64,000 bases of DNA from Archivesica marissinica (lineage: Eukaryota > Mollusca > Bivalvia > Venerida > Vesicomyidae). The position numbers were made by a program, and so were the translations under genes. Position 1 is the stretch's first letter, and the number at the start of each line of letters is the position of its first letter. Below the pieces are notes generated by a model. That model was given only the letters and a program-made list of their open reading frames with translations, was not told the DNA's origin and ran no database searches. Positions 41,755-53,935 of the stretch are shown one piece after another. The stretch covers positions 87,749,293 to 87,813,292 of the forward strand of contig CM026386.1 in the NCBI GenBank assembly GCA_014843695.1, read 5' to 3'.

Positions 41755-42495
41755 TGTCCTCGTCCTTGTTGTTATGGTTATGGTTGTTGACTTCAAATCA
41801 TTTGCTCGTCAACATTATAGATTCGAATCCCACTAGGGATGTCAAATTATGCCATGGACGTTATCCAACGGAGTTATCCAACGGAGTTATCCAACGGAGT
41901 TATCCAACGAAGTTATCCAACGGAATTATCCAACGGAATTATCCAACGGAATTATCCAACGGAATTATCCAACGGAGTTATCCAACGGAGTTATCCAACA
42001 GAGGTATCCAACGGAGTTATCCAACGGAGTTATCCAGCAGAGGTATCCAACGGAGTTATCCAACGGAGTTATCCAACGGCGTTGATCCAACGGCGTTGAT
42101 CCAACGGAGTTATCCAACGGATTAACGGAGTTATCCAACGGAGTAACGGAGTAACGGAGTTATCAAACGGAGTTATCCAACGAAGTTATCCAAGGAAGTT
42201 ATCCAATATAGGTATCCAACGAAGTTATCCAACGGAGTTATCCAACGGAGTTATCCAACGAAGTTATCCAACGGAATTATCCAACGGAGTTATCCAACGA
42301 AGTCATCCAACGGAATTATCCAACGGAGTTATCCAACAGAGGTATCCAACGGGCATACGGAAGGTCGGTGGTACTATCAACCCGTACTTGAAATAGTGCT
42401 CGGATGGGACCCAAAGTCTTCCATCACCAATTACAGCTTGATAGTCCTCATATAACTTAAGCTATTCGGATTTAAACCCTACATTAAAATAGGTC
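41755..42495 (+). repeat. Second family L SINE, split by an internal minisatellite
   Basis: Left part: GTTGACTTCAAATCATTTGC, then box B TAGATTCGAATCCCACTAGG, then TTATGCCATGGACG. Right part: GCATACGGAAGGTCGG, CACCAATTACAGCTTGATAG, and TAAGCTATTCGG...ACATTAAAA. The two parts align to the SINE at 41456 on either side of its AGCTATCCAGCCGG motif; between them lies the 13-bp array. Confidence 0.7.
41870..42347. repeat. 13-bp minisatellite (GTTATCCAACGGA), about 36 copies
   Basis: Period 13, with variants GAGGTATCCAAC, GTTGATCCAACGGC, GAATTATCC and GAAGTTATCC. Plus-strand open frames (ELSNGVIQRSYPT) are artefacts. Confidence 0.95.
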
Positions 42496-42687
42496 TATGG
42501 AACTTGTTTCATATGGACACACTCTAGATTTAAGCATCAATGGTTGTCACACAATGTAACCCAGCGGATCTCGTGAGGTCGCATAGTGATGGTCTCAATG
42601 ATCAGTTACTACTCCCTTCATATAGTTTTATTATTCAATATCCATATCCCAGAATATATCAACAACGTGTCAGTCCCTTTAGCCCCA

Positions 42688-45600
42688 TGAGTTCCCAGTA
42701 CATATCTCCCCATCACACACTAGGCGAGTTGCCCGTGAGCTCCCATACATATCTCCCCATCACACACTAGGCGAGTTGCCCGTGAGCTCCTAGTACACAT
42801 CTCCCCATCACACACTAGGCGAGTTGCCCGTGTACTCCCAGTACATATCTCCCCATCACACACTAGATGAGTTGCCCGTGAGCTCCCAGTACATATCTTC
42901 CCATCACACACTAGGCGAGTTGCCCGTGAGCTCCCAGTACATATCTCCCCATCACACACTAGGCGAGTTGCCCGTGAGCTCCCAGTACATATCTTCCCAT
43001 CACACACTAGGCGAGTTGCCCGTGAGCTCCCAGTACATATATCTCCCATCACACACTAGGCGAGTTGCCCGTGAGCTCCCAGTACATATCTTCCCATCAC
43101 ACACTAGGCGAGTTGCCCGTGAGCTCCCAGTACATATCTCCCCATCACACACTAGACGAGTTGCCCGTGAGCTCCCAGTACATATCTCCCCATCACACAC
43201 TAGGCGAGTTGCCCGTGAGCTCCCAGTACATATCTCCCCATCACACACTAGGCGAGTTGCCGTGAGCTCCCAGTACATATCTCCCATCACACACTAGGCG
43301 AGTTGCCCGTGAGCTCCCAGTACATATCTCCATCACACACTAGGCGAGTTTCCCGTGAGCTCCAGTACATATCTCCCCATCACACACTAGGCGAGTTGCC
43401 CGTGAGCTCCCAGTACATATCTCCCCATCACACACTAGGCGAGTTGCCCGTGAGCTCCCAGTACATATCTCCCCATCACACACTAGGCGAGTTGCCCGTG
43501 AGCTCCCAGTACATATCTTCCCCATCACACACTAGGCGAGTTGCCCGTGAGCTCCCAGTACATATCTCCCCATCACACACTAGGCGAGTTGCCCGTGAGC
43601 TCCCAGTACATATCTCCCCATCACACACTAGGCGAGTTGCCCGTGAGCTCCCAGTACATATCTCCCCATCACACACTAGGCGAGTTGCCCGTGAGCTCCC
43701 AGTACATATCTCCCAATCACACACTAGGCGAGTTGCCCGTGAGCTCCCAGTACATATCTCCCCATCACACACTAGGCGAGTTGCCCGTGAGCTCCCAGTA
43801 CATATCTCCCCATCACACACTAGGCGAGTTGCCCGTGAGCTCCCAGTACATATCTCCCCATCACACACTAGGCGAGTTGCCCGTGAGCTCCCAGTACATA
43901 TCTCCCCATCACACACTAGGCGAGTTGCCCGTGAGCTCCCAGTACATATCTCCCCATCACACACTAGGCGAGTTGCCCGTGAGCTCCCAGTACATATCTC
44001 CCCATCACACACTAGGCGAGTTGCCCGTGAGCTCCCAGTACATATCTCCCCATCACACACTAGGCGAGTTGCCCGTGAGCTCCCAGTACATATCTCCCCA
44101 TCACACACTAGGCGAGTTGCCAGTGAGCTCCCAGTACATATCTCCCCATCACACACTAGGCGAGTTGCCCGTGAGCTCCCAGTACATATCTCCCCATCAC
44201 ACACTAGGCGAGTTGCCAGTGAGCTCCCAGTACATATCTCCCCATCACACACTAGGCGAGTTGCCCGTGAGCTCCCAGTACATATCTCCCCATCACACAC
44301 TAGGCGAGTTGCCAGTGAGCTCCCAGTACATATCTCCCCATCACACACTAGGCGAGTGCCCGTGAGCTCCCAGTACATATCTTCCATCACACACTAGGCG
44401 AGTTGCCCGTGAGCTCCCAGTACATATCTTCCCATCACACACTAGGCGAGTTGCCCGTGAGCTCCCAGTACATTCTTCCCATCACACACTAGGCGAGTTG
44501 CCCGTGAGCTCCCAGTACATATCTCCCCATCACACACTAGGCGAGTTGCCCGTGAGCTCCCAGTACATATCTCCCCATCACACACTAGGCGAGTTACCCG
44601 GGAGCTCCCAGTACATATTCCCCATCACACACTAGGCGAGTTGCCCGTGAGCTCCCAGTACATATCTCCCCATCACACACTAGGCGAGTTGCCCGTGAGC
44701 TCCCAGTACATATCTCCCCATCACACACTAGGCGAGTTGTCCGTGAGCTCCCAGTACATATCTCCCCATCACACACTAGGCGAGTTGCCCGTGAGCTCCC
44801 AGTACATATCTCCCCATCACACACTAGGCGAGTTGCCCGTGAGCTCCCAGTACATATCTCCCCATCACACACTAGGCGAGTTGCCCGTGAGCTCCCAGTA
44901 CATATCTCCCCATCACACACTAGGCGAGTTGCCCGTGAGCTCCCAGTACATATCTCCCCATCACACACTAGGCGAGTTGCCCGTGAGCTCCCAGTACATA
45001 TCTCCCCATCACACACTAGGCGAGTTGCCCGTGAGCTCCCAGTACATATCTCCCCATCACACACTAGGCGAGTTGCCCGTGAGCTCCCAGTACATATCTC
45101 CCCATCACACACTAGGCGAGTTGCCCGTGAGCTCCCAGTACATATCTCCCCATCACACACTAGGCGAGTTGCCCGTGAGCTCCCAGTACATGTCTCCCCA
45201 TCACACACTAGGCGAGTTGCCCGTGAGCTCCCAGTACATATCTCCCCATCACACACTAGGCGAGTTGCCCGTGAGCTCCCAGTACATATCTCCCATCACA
45301 CACTAGGCGAGTTGCCCGTGAGCTCCCAGTACATATCCCCATCACACACTAGGCGAGTTGCCCGTGAGCTCCCAGTACATATCTCCCCATCACACACTAG
45401 GCGAGTTGCCGTGAGCTCCCAGTACATATCTCCCCATCACACACTAGGCGAGTTGCCCGTGAGCTCCCAGTACATATCTCCCCATCACACACTAGGCGAG
45501 TTGCCCGTGAGCTCCCAGTACATATCTCCCCATCACACACTAGGCGAGTTGCCCGTGAGCTCCCAGTACATATCTCCCCATCACACACTAGGCGAGTTGC

Positions 45601-46655
45601 CCGTGAGCTCCCAGTACATAATCTCCCCATCACACACTAGGCGAGTGCCCAGTGAGCTACCAGTACATATCTCCCCATCACACACTAGGCGAGTTACCCG
45701 TGAGCTCCCAGTACATATCTTCCCATCACACACTAGGCGAGTTCCCGTGAGCTCCCAGTACATATCCCCCATCACACACTAGGCGAGTTGCCCGTGAGCT
45801 CCCAGTACATATCTCCCCATCACACACTAGGCGAGTTGTCCGTGAGCTCCCAGTACATATCTCCCCATCATACACTAGGCGAGTGCCCAATGAGCTCCCA
45901 GTACATATCTCCCCATCACACACTAGGCGAGTTGTCCGTGAGCTTCCAGTACATATCTCCCCATCACACACTAGGCGGGTTGTCAATGCGTTAACAGTAC
46001 ATATCTTCCCATCACACACTAGGCGAGTTACCCGTGAGCTCCCAGTACATATCTCCCTATCACACACCAGGCGAGTTGCCCGTGAGCTCCCAGTACATAT
46101 CTCCCCAAAACACACTAGGCGAGATTCCCGTGAGCTCCCAGTACATATCTTCCCCATCACACACTAGGCGAGTTGCCCGTGAGCTCTCAGTACATATCTC
46201 CCCATCACACACTAGGCGAGTGGCCCGTGAGCTCCCTGTACATATCTCCCCATCACACACTAGGCGAGTTGCCCGTGAGCTCCCAGTACATATCTCCCCA
46301 TCACACACTAGGCGAGTTGCCCGTGAGCTCCCAATACATATCTCCCCATCACACACTAGGCGAGTTGCCCGTGAGATCCCAGTACATATGTCCCCATCAC
46401 ACACTAGGCGAGTTGGCCGTGCGCTCCAAGTACATATCTCCCCATTACACACTAGGCGAGTTGGCCGTGCGCTTCCAGTACCTATCTCCCCATCACGCAC
46501 TAGGCGAGTTGCCTGTGAGATCCCAGTACATATCTCCCTCATCACACAGTAGGCGAGTTGCCCGTGAGCTGCAAATACATATCTCTCCATCACACACTAA
46601 GCGAGTTGCCCGTGAGATCCCAGTACATATGTCCCCATCACACACTAGACGAGTT
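42688..46655. repeat. 48-bp satellite array, about 82 copies
   Basis: Unit contains GTTGCCCGTGAGCTCCCAGT, then ACATATCTCCCCATCACACA and CTAGGCGA. The centre (about 43540-44370 and 44640-45300) is nearly invariant, with single-base indels concentrated at both ends, as expected when exchange homogenises the middle. Because 48 is a multiple of three, both strands are open over hundreds of codons (LPVSSQYISPHH, VCDGEICTGSSRATR). None of these has a domain or initiation context that argues for a gene. Confidence 0.97.
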
Positions 46656-46944
46656 GCTTTTATCATGCATCTATTCAAGCTATTGAGTGTGGTATGCCAC
46701 ATAGCAATCATAACTCTTCTAAAGTTATACGATTTGTGTTACAGAACACAGTTTCAATGATCTCTTGTTGAATTGTCAAACTGCCTATTCCAATCTTATA
46801 AATAAGTATCATACTGTATACGTTATTATAACCGTTGTCTAAAATTTGCTAACATTATGTTTACATCTCCTACTCCTTGAACAATTCATATGTGATTAAA
46901 ACCTAATGTCTGTAATAATTGCAGTTCGTGCCCGAGAGTGCTTG

Positions 46945-48175
46945 TTTGGATACCAGTCGGGTTATATGGCATGTGCATATTCGGCATGTACATCTATCTA
47001 CCTGCAGTTGTGTTGGTATACCAGCGGGGTTATATGGCATGTGCACATTCGGCATGTACATCTATCTACCTGCAGTTGTGTTGGTATACAAGTGGGGTTA
47101 TATGGCATGTGCACATTCGGCATGTACATCTATCTACCTGCAGTTGTGTGGGTATAACAGTGGGGTTATATGGTATGTGTACATTCGGCATGTACATCTA
47201 TCTACCTGCAATTATGTGGGTATACCAGTGGGGTTATATGGCATGTGCACATTCGGCATGTAAATCTATCTACCTGCAGTTGTGTGGTATACCAGTGGGG
47301 TTATATGGCATGTGCACATTCGGCATGTACATCTATCTACCTGCAGTTGTGTGGGTATACCAGTGGGGTTATATGGCATGTGCACATTCGGCATGTACAT
47401 ATATCTACCTGCAGGTGTGTTTGTATACCAGTGGGGTTATATGGCATGTGCACATTCGGCATGTACATCTATCTACCTGCAGTTGTGTTGGTATACCAGT
47501 GGGGTTATATGGCATGTGCACATTCGGCATGTACATCTATCTACCTGCAGTTGTGTTGGTATACCAGTGGGGTTATATGGCATGTGCACATTCGGCATGT
47601 ACATCTATCTACCTGCAGTTGTGTTGGTATACCAGTGGGGTTATATGGCATGTGCACATTCGGCATGTACATCTATCTACCTGCAGTTGTGTTGGTATAC
47701 CAGTGGGGTTATATGGCATGTGCACATTCGGCATGTACATCTATCTACCTGCAGTTGTGTTGGTATACCAGTGGGGTTATATGGCATGTGCACATTCGGC
47801 ATGTACATCTATCTACCTGCAGTTGTGTTGGTATACCAGTGGGGTTATATGGCATGTGCACATTCGGCATGTACATCTATCTACCTGCAGTTGTGTGGGT
47901 ATACCATTGGGGTTATATTGCATGTGCACATTCGGCATGTACATCTATCTACCTGCAGTTGTGTGGGTATACCAGTGGGGTTATATGGCATGTGCACATT
48001 CGGCATGTACATATATCTACCTGCAGTTGTGTGGGTATACCAGTGGGGTTATATGGCATGTGCACATTCGGCATGTACATATATCTACCTGCAGTTGTGT
48101 GGGTATACCAGTGGGGTTATATGACATGTGTACATTCGGCATGTACATCTATCTACCTGCAGTTGTGTGGGTACT
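46945..48175. repeat. 68-bp satellite array, about 18 copies
   Basis: Unit contains GGTATACCAGTGGGGTTATA, TGGCATGTGCACATTCGGCA and TGTACATCTATCTACCTGCAG. CTGCAG recurs every 68 bp from 47002. Units alternate between TGTGTTGG and TGTGTGGG. Open frames up to 415 codons are a periodicity effect. Confidence 0.97.
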
Positions 48176-49184
48176 TTGGTTATGAAACCTGCTATCACAC
48201 CTGCTACTGATGTTGATGGAATGTCAGGCACATGTATGCATAACACTGATAGTAACTGAAGCAGTGATGAACTGACACATTCCTCATTGGCATCCTATTG
48301 AGTATTGCATTAAGACTATATAACATAATTACAGTAGATTTCATCAACGTATTTAAAACATGACACCAAGAAGTAGTTTATTAAAATCTTAATAAATATA
48401 GATATAAAGATATAAAATACATATGTGTCGAGCACTGACATGAAAAAAGGGAACTACTGTGCAGATTAGGATTAATATTTTAAAAGATCAGATCGAGAGT
48501 GAAGTGAACTAAACATACATTATTTACATTACATTAGTACGAATAGCTTCGTTGACGTATATTAACAGGATTAGGCATCTTGCTCATTAGGGTAAGGATA
48601 AGCAGCACAATAAGTTGATCGCTTAATTGTGTTCATATACTTAGACAGTTCTAATGTATAAATGGCACATTGTAACTTGGACGTTCATACCTTCCAGTTT
48701 CTATGCGAATTGGGGGCAATTCCACTCCTAAATATACTATATACAGATATATGTAAAATTAGTTTAAAATATTCATCAGGTACATTGGTTTTAATGGCTG
48801 TGTTGCAACCTATTCCATATGTACAAGTACAGTTAGCATTAAAGGGCGATCACTCAGTCACATATAGTATCATATTACCAGGTCTTATTTTTCTACACGA
48901 TATACAAATGGGTATCTAGATAGAGTTAGACATATTACAAAATTCAACAAAATTGTGATTAGGAAAATGAACCTTGACGAAATAAAGCAATATGTATAAT
49001 CAGCAGATGTATTGTATTGCCAAGAGTGTAATGCGTTTATTCATTGTAGAATAGTATGGAATCCGATGTAAAATACAACAATATTACATGTGTCATACAT
49101 ACAATAAGTTTAAACATTAAAAAGAAAACATTAAAATCTCGAGTAATGAAGTGTTCTCATTTGGTCCCGTTTTTTGACGACCAG
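48176..49184. other. Non-coding interval, no gene recognised
   Basis: The plus-strand frame 48662-48919 (85 codons) has some hydrophobic stretches but no Ig, FN3 or other pattern I recognise. Otherwise AT-rich sequence. Confidence 0.45.
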
Positions 49185-49276
49185 TGACGACAACACATAA
49201 CATTATGCTACAGATACATATAGTAATGTTGATTGCTGCAGTTTTATTCATTGGAATACGTCTTTCTTCCCATTCA
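49185..49276 (+). CDS. Candidate transmembrane exon (plus strand)
   Basis: A pyrimidine-rich acceptor (CCCGTTTTTTGACGACCAG) is followed in phase 1 by TTTHNIMLQI and a hydrophobic segment HIVMLIAAVLFIGI, then RLSSHS and a GTGAGG donor (92 bp). A signal peptide starting at the internal methionine is the other reading. The exit phase (0) does not match the tail exon at 50453, so at least one linking exon would be needed and none was found. Confidence 0.25.
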
Positions 49277-50452
49277 GTGAGGACTTAGGTAGACAACTGG
49301 TGAAGCTGCAGATTATTGTAAGCCACAGTTTCCTCATGCCTTTCTGTTGGTAGAAAATAGAAAGAATCAACATAAGCCATGTTATTATTAAATACTATTG
49401 TTTTATCATTCACATAGTATACTTAGTCTAGTAGCGTTCATTCAAAGTTAATGACACATTATTGAACGTACATACAATATGTACTAAATGAAGTATTATC
49501 AATTTAGTCCATTATGTATTATGCATTACGACATGTAAGAGCAGTTTGTATCGCCACATTTGTAAATGTGATGGTAGTGCATGCATAGTTATGTATACAT
49601 TGAACATATGCCTCATATCATATTTATGGTGTGCATATTTTGATGCTACGCCTCTCATATACATGCGAACATCGATTGCTCTAAGGATAACATGCGACAG
49701 ACATTTAACATCATATATAATGTGCTATTTCAACTATCTCACCAAATTACATGCTGTCCCAAACATATGGATTTTCATCCAAAGCTATCGAATCATATAT
49801 GCTATAACTGGATGCATAATACACTTACTGGACTTGACAGAACAGCACATGACGTGTGATCATGTCTGAAACAATCAGCATTAACTAACTTGACACTCTT
49901 TGTTAAAATAAATAAAGTTTGAACATACTTGACAATATTGGGTATTTCTTTAATTTGAGTTACTGCTGAAGTATTTAAAACTGTAGACCCTTAAGTAGGA
50001 AAAGCGTTCAAGAAAGAGGTGGCTAAATTTATCATAATAGTATCTGAGTGAAGTTTCCATAATATAAATATATGATAATCTAATAGTAACTTCCAATAAT
50101 TATGTTTGCAAATAATATACTATTATATTACACTGAAATGCTAACATAAAGTCCTAAGTAGCAGTCACTATGCACGCACACATTATTTTATTATGAGATA
50201 TCTAAGTCATATTATTTGCTACATCATAATAAAGTTTCACTAACACCTAACTATGAAGTACATCGTGTAGCTAAGTCAAAGGTAACAGTTACAAAGTCAT
50301 TAGAACTAACTTGTCAACGCCAATGTATATACGACGCAACTAGAACATGATGGTTGGGAAACAATTTCCTCTTTGATTGCTACTTGATTAGTTGTCGATT
50401 AATCGTTTGAGAGTCAAAGTAAACGGTAATAATTCGAACAATCTCAAAACAG

Positions 50453-50547
50453 ATACGCACCTACTGCCGGTGTAAGGGATGAATATGTCGACACTGCTTC
50501 ATTGCTTACATCGAAAGCTTCATATGTCGAACTAAGACAAATTGACA
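50453..50547 (+). CDS. Candidate cytoplasmic-tail exon with two phosphotyrosine-type motifs (plus strand)
   Basis: After the acceptor CTCAAAACAG the frame reads YAPTAGVRDEYVDTASLL then TSKASYVELRQID and leaves at A|GTATGT; length is 95 bp, entry phase 2, exit phase 1. EYVDT and SYVEL are candidate SH2-binding sites; SYVEL is ITIM-like except for Ala at -2. The next exon candidate accepts phase 1. A clear transmembrane partner on this strand is missing. Confidence 0.4.
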
Positions 50548-50626
50548 GTATGTATTGTATTATATGTATAGTCTTTACAAGTTTAATATTATATGTTTAT
50601 AATGAATAATAATTATTAATGTCCAG

Positions 50627-50763
50627 TACCTGTTGTAGCTGTGTCAGTGCCATCAGTTGTAATTAGTATGCCGGTCACAGTTTACTCGCATCCATTTGTA
50701 AGTATTACCTCAATTCAGTCAGTTGTGAGTATTAATGCGTATATTCGAGGTCGTTCAATATAA
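50627..50763 (+). CDS. Candidate terminal tail exon (plus strand)
   Basis: Acceptor TTATTAATGTCCAG leads in phase 1 into PVVAVSVPSVVISMPVTVYS, HPFVSITSIQSVV and NAYIRGRSI-stop (TAA 50761-50763). It joins the exon at 50453 without breaking the frame (A|TA gives Ile). An internal GTAAGTATT would offer a donor, but the frame stays open past it. VTVYSHP and AYIRG add two more tyrosines. No poly(A) signal was confirmed. Confidence 0.35.
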
Positions 50764-51514
50764 CAATATAAATGTGTTTTTATAGGAATCACTTTCAATT
50801 ATGAATTATGAATGCTGGCTTTGACAGGAGTAGTTTATATTCGTGATCTCGTTGTATCGTTCTACCTTTCTTCCTGATATGACGTATTCATGGAAACTAC
50901 TGCATGTATGTATATATTCTAGTATTGTCTAACTCTGGAAATAATCCAATTTGATACCCTTTGTGTTATTCAATACAATATATTATGAAGACAAACTATA
51001 TTGCCATCTTCAGGGATACCTTTTAATTCGTTATGTTCCTATTCCAAATAGTTCAATATTAGTCTCCATAAATATGAAAGAATTGAATAAATATTTGAAA
51101 ATTTGTTTCGTCTCTTAGCACACGCAAAATAAAGCAAGCATGCCTAACACCCCTGTACAACTCTGTATTAGGAATAAGAACATGGGGAATTTACTGAATT
51201 CAGTTTCAGAAACTATGTTATCTTATGCGCATTTATCGTCCAACGAAAGTATTAACTATTAATAATTTATTATCTCAGATTTCTAGAAAACTAGATAGGG
51301 TGATTTTAAGCGACTAAACACCTATTTAATCAAACACTATGTTAAATATCGTGCTATATTTTTATATTTTCTAGTTTTATTCATATGAGGGAATTGTATG
51401 ATTAAATATGTTTTTAAAGTGTCGTTACAATTAGTCTTTTATTATTATTAATAATAATATTATTCATCAATAATATAACAGTATATATATAACAGTTCCA
51501 AAGTTTGTACTTAC
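50764..51514. other. AT-rich interval between convergent candidate genes
   Basis: No further exon of either the plus-strand tail or the minus-strand receptor could be supported; contains ATTATTATTAATAATAATAT-type runs near 51440. Confidence 0.45.
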
Positions 51515-51533
51515 ACATCTTGAAGAACGTGCT
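51515..51533 (-). CDS. Candidate 19-bp cytoplasmic microexon of the minus-strand receptor
   Basis: TTTTGCAG|AGCACGTTCTTCAAGATGT|GTAAGTAC. Entry phase 1 matches the exit of the exon at 51753 and gives EHVLQD plus a split codon; exit phase is 2. The next exon on this strand was not found. Confidence 0.4.
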
Positions 51534-51752
51534 CTGCAAAATACAAAGCAAATAATTCAATTTAAAATGTAGTATTGGTCAGTTATCGTTGCGGCTAGAA
51601 GATAATACGATTCGTTCAATCAACGTATTATTTTTTGACAATACATATGTTTGATATATTTGGATGAGTCTAGCATGCCGAGAGCATTAACATATAATTA
51701 TACTTTAGCTTTACTTCTACGTATACATACGTTAGACAATATAGAACATTAC

Positions 51753-51820
51753 CTTGAACAGTTCCACTCTTGATATGCAATTCTGACACTGCTGACTGCT
51801 GTGTATTGGTGTCTCCTTGG
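51753..51820 (-). CDS. Candidate cytoplasmic exon of the minus-strand receptor
   Basis: ATCGGATTTCAG acceptor, 68 bp, donor CAAG|GTAATG. In the frame dictated by the preceding exon (phase 2) it reads QGDTNTQQSAVSELHIKSGT then VQ and exits in phase 1. Polar and Ser/Thr/Gln-rich, as expected for a receptor tail. A longer open frame upstream contains a hydrophobic stretch and was considered as a signal peptide, but lies in intron sequence under this model. Confidence 0.5.
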
Positions 51821-52782
51821 CTGAAATCCGATAAAGTCATACATAAAATAACAACATAAACACGAGTGTAGAGTGTATATGAAACGTCCGACTTCTCCAA
51901 AGTATTAATACATTTTACCAACAGCAGAACATATATTTGGATCGCTATTTTGTTGCAGAGCATTCTAAAACAAATATTAATACTACAAGCTATAAATGGC
52001 AATATTCGGGGTGTATGTAGAACAAAATGTTCAATGGGGGAGTACATAATACCTTTTCCATACTGTCAATACATTGTGTTCATTACCAATAACTATACAG
52101 AACGAATACTTACTTCGCAACATTATAATATGAAGTTTTTTCTACTGTTGTGCTGTGACTATTCCTGTAAAGATACATTTAGTAGGGTGTTATTAATCTG
52201 GAAGTGAAGTCAAATGTTTATATATCTCACCATATTAAGTTGTCAGGTCTATGCCGATAAAAGAACAACTCAAGTGTGTGTTTATTAGTCTCATAAGATC
52301 ACAAAACCAGATTGGTTGTTATTGACGACAAAGGTAGGCCACGTCATCATGAGAGACGTGTAGATTACAGGTAGAACATGTTCAGTGTGAACTCTCTTCC
52401 AACAGTTAAAGTAAAAGTAGGATAAAGTCATGTTTGGTATTTATAATGTGTACGTATCAATGTTAAATGGGACAAACTACTAACAATAATGTATATGAAA
52501 TTGAAAATGTTCCGATTCAAATTCGGATTAGAACTGCTAATTAAATTCACGAACAACATTGATTAAGTTGACAGTATGCATATATGCCATGGCTTTGACT
52601 TCGACACAATCAAACTAATCACTGGCAGCTATCCCTCACTGACATTTCTAAGCGTCGTTTCATTCCTTATTATAGTTCACTTGATTAGTTTTTGTTATGA
52701 GAGCAATGCCCACTACCTAATTGCACTTTACCGGTATGCCATATATACATTACAACCTAATAGTATATAGAGCGGGTACTAC

Positions 52783-52810
52783 CTGTTAGCAGATCTTGAA
52801 GAATGTCTGT
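52783..52810 (-). CDS. Candidate 28-bp cytoplasmic exon of the minus-strand receptor
   Basis: CTTGTTTTCAG acceptor, then codons for RHSSRSAN, donor CAG|GTAGTA. Entry phase 1 follows the transmembrane exon; exit phase 2 fits the exon at 51753 (AG|C gives Ser). Confidence 0.45.
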
Positions 52811-53649
52811 CTGAAAACAAGAGGAAGGTCAATAATGAAATGGCCTAATACTTTAGCATATTTTGCCAAATAGTAATTGATGTGTGTGGGACATGCTATT
52901 GTCCAATTTACTTGACCTCCAAATTTGACAATATGTTAACTATATGTTCGCTCCTCGGACCATAGCGTATTTGAGATGTTAATTTCCAGAGTACCCCTTG
53001 TCTCATTCCCTCACACACAATATTAGCATGAAGGCCTTCATTCACGCCAGTGATGATGATTATTATACGTTATTAAAGCTTGTTTCGCGAAATCGTTGTA
53101 TAATGATGAGGTATGTGAAGGTCTGATAATAAAACGTTGTTCTGTTCTGCTAAATTCCATACCAAATGTTATACTCTTTCGGTCGGTTCCCTTTACTCGG
53201 GGGCCCCTGCCTGAATTGCGTATCTGAGAGGCAATATGGGTCTTCCTCCATCAATAGCCCATGAATAGTCGCCATGGTACCTGAGCTGTTGGTGCAACAT
53301 TAATTATCTTGGTCCATAATGCAAACATAGTGATATATCTTGACCTATGCTTATGTATGCCAGTAAACCAGCTCCAAGCGGCTCGGTGGATGGCGATCGC
53401 AATATCACCCACCCTGGTTAACTGCGTATGGTTATGGTTCATCACCGAACATTTGGCTCATACATAGAACATGGTGGGCTAGATTTATATTTGATTGAAA
53501 CAGACTTGTATTGTTCAACTACCGTAAAACAGAGTAATCATTGATGACATGTGAACTTGGTATAGCAACACACTTAACACACTACAGGCTTTGCTATATG
53601 CATACACTTTCTTTAAAGCAAACACAGATGTATCATCGTAGTCACAGAC
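52811..53649. other. Intron of the minus-strand receptor, no other feature seen
   Basis: Lies between the tail exons and the transmembrane exon; no repeat or open frame worth naming outside the SINEs listed separately. Confidence 0.45.
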
Positions 53650-53935
53650 GGATATGTAGTCCAGTGGTAGCACGATGGACTGGTAATCCAGGGATCGCAC
53701 GTTCGATCCCCCGTCTGACCCTAATAAAATTAACAGTCTTTCAGATGGGACGTTAAACCGAGGTCTCGTGTCGGTGCTTTACACCGTGCACGTAAAAGAA
53801 CCAGAGGAGACTCTGGAATGGGTCTCTCTCTGTCTCATTGCACTATCCTCCAACAATCTAAAATAACTAATCTCTTCAGGAGGCGTTGCTCATATGGGCA
53901 ACCGGTAGCGACGATAAATAAACGTAAAACACACA
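53650..53935 (+). repeat. SINE family A, best preserved copy
   Basis: Head TGTAGTCCAGTGGTAGCACG (box A) and GCACGTTCGATCCCCCGTCT (box B). The body contains GGGACGTTAAACCGAGGTCT and GTGCACGTAAAAGAACCAGA; it ends CAACCGGTAGCGACGATAAA and TAAACGTAAAAC. It lies antisense in a receptor intron. Confidence 0.85.

Noticed and set aside
42688..46760. Long open frames (up to 364 codons) on both strands of the 48-bp array
   Set aside because: A 48-bp period is a multiple of three, so any stop-free unit stays open; no domain, no start context, and both strands are open alike.
46938..48210. 415-, 346- and 280-codon frames in the 68-bp array
   Set aside because: Three overlapping frames of the same strand translate the same repeat; periodicity artefact.
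48662..48919. 85-codon plus-strand frame as an extracellular exon of the plus-strand receptor candidate
   Set aside because: No Ig or FN3 pattern and no convincing splice sites.
51670..52047. 125-codon minus-strand frame with hydrophobic stretches as a signal-peptide gene
   Set aside because: The part at 51753-51820 has a good acceptor and donor and fits the receptor tail by phase; the hydrophobic parts then fall in the intron.
53653..53725. Functional tRNA gene
   Set aside because: Box A and box B are present, but the cloverleaf pairing is poor and the sequence continues into a repeated SINE body.
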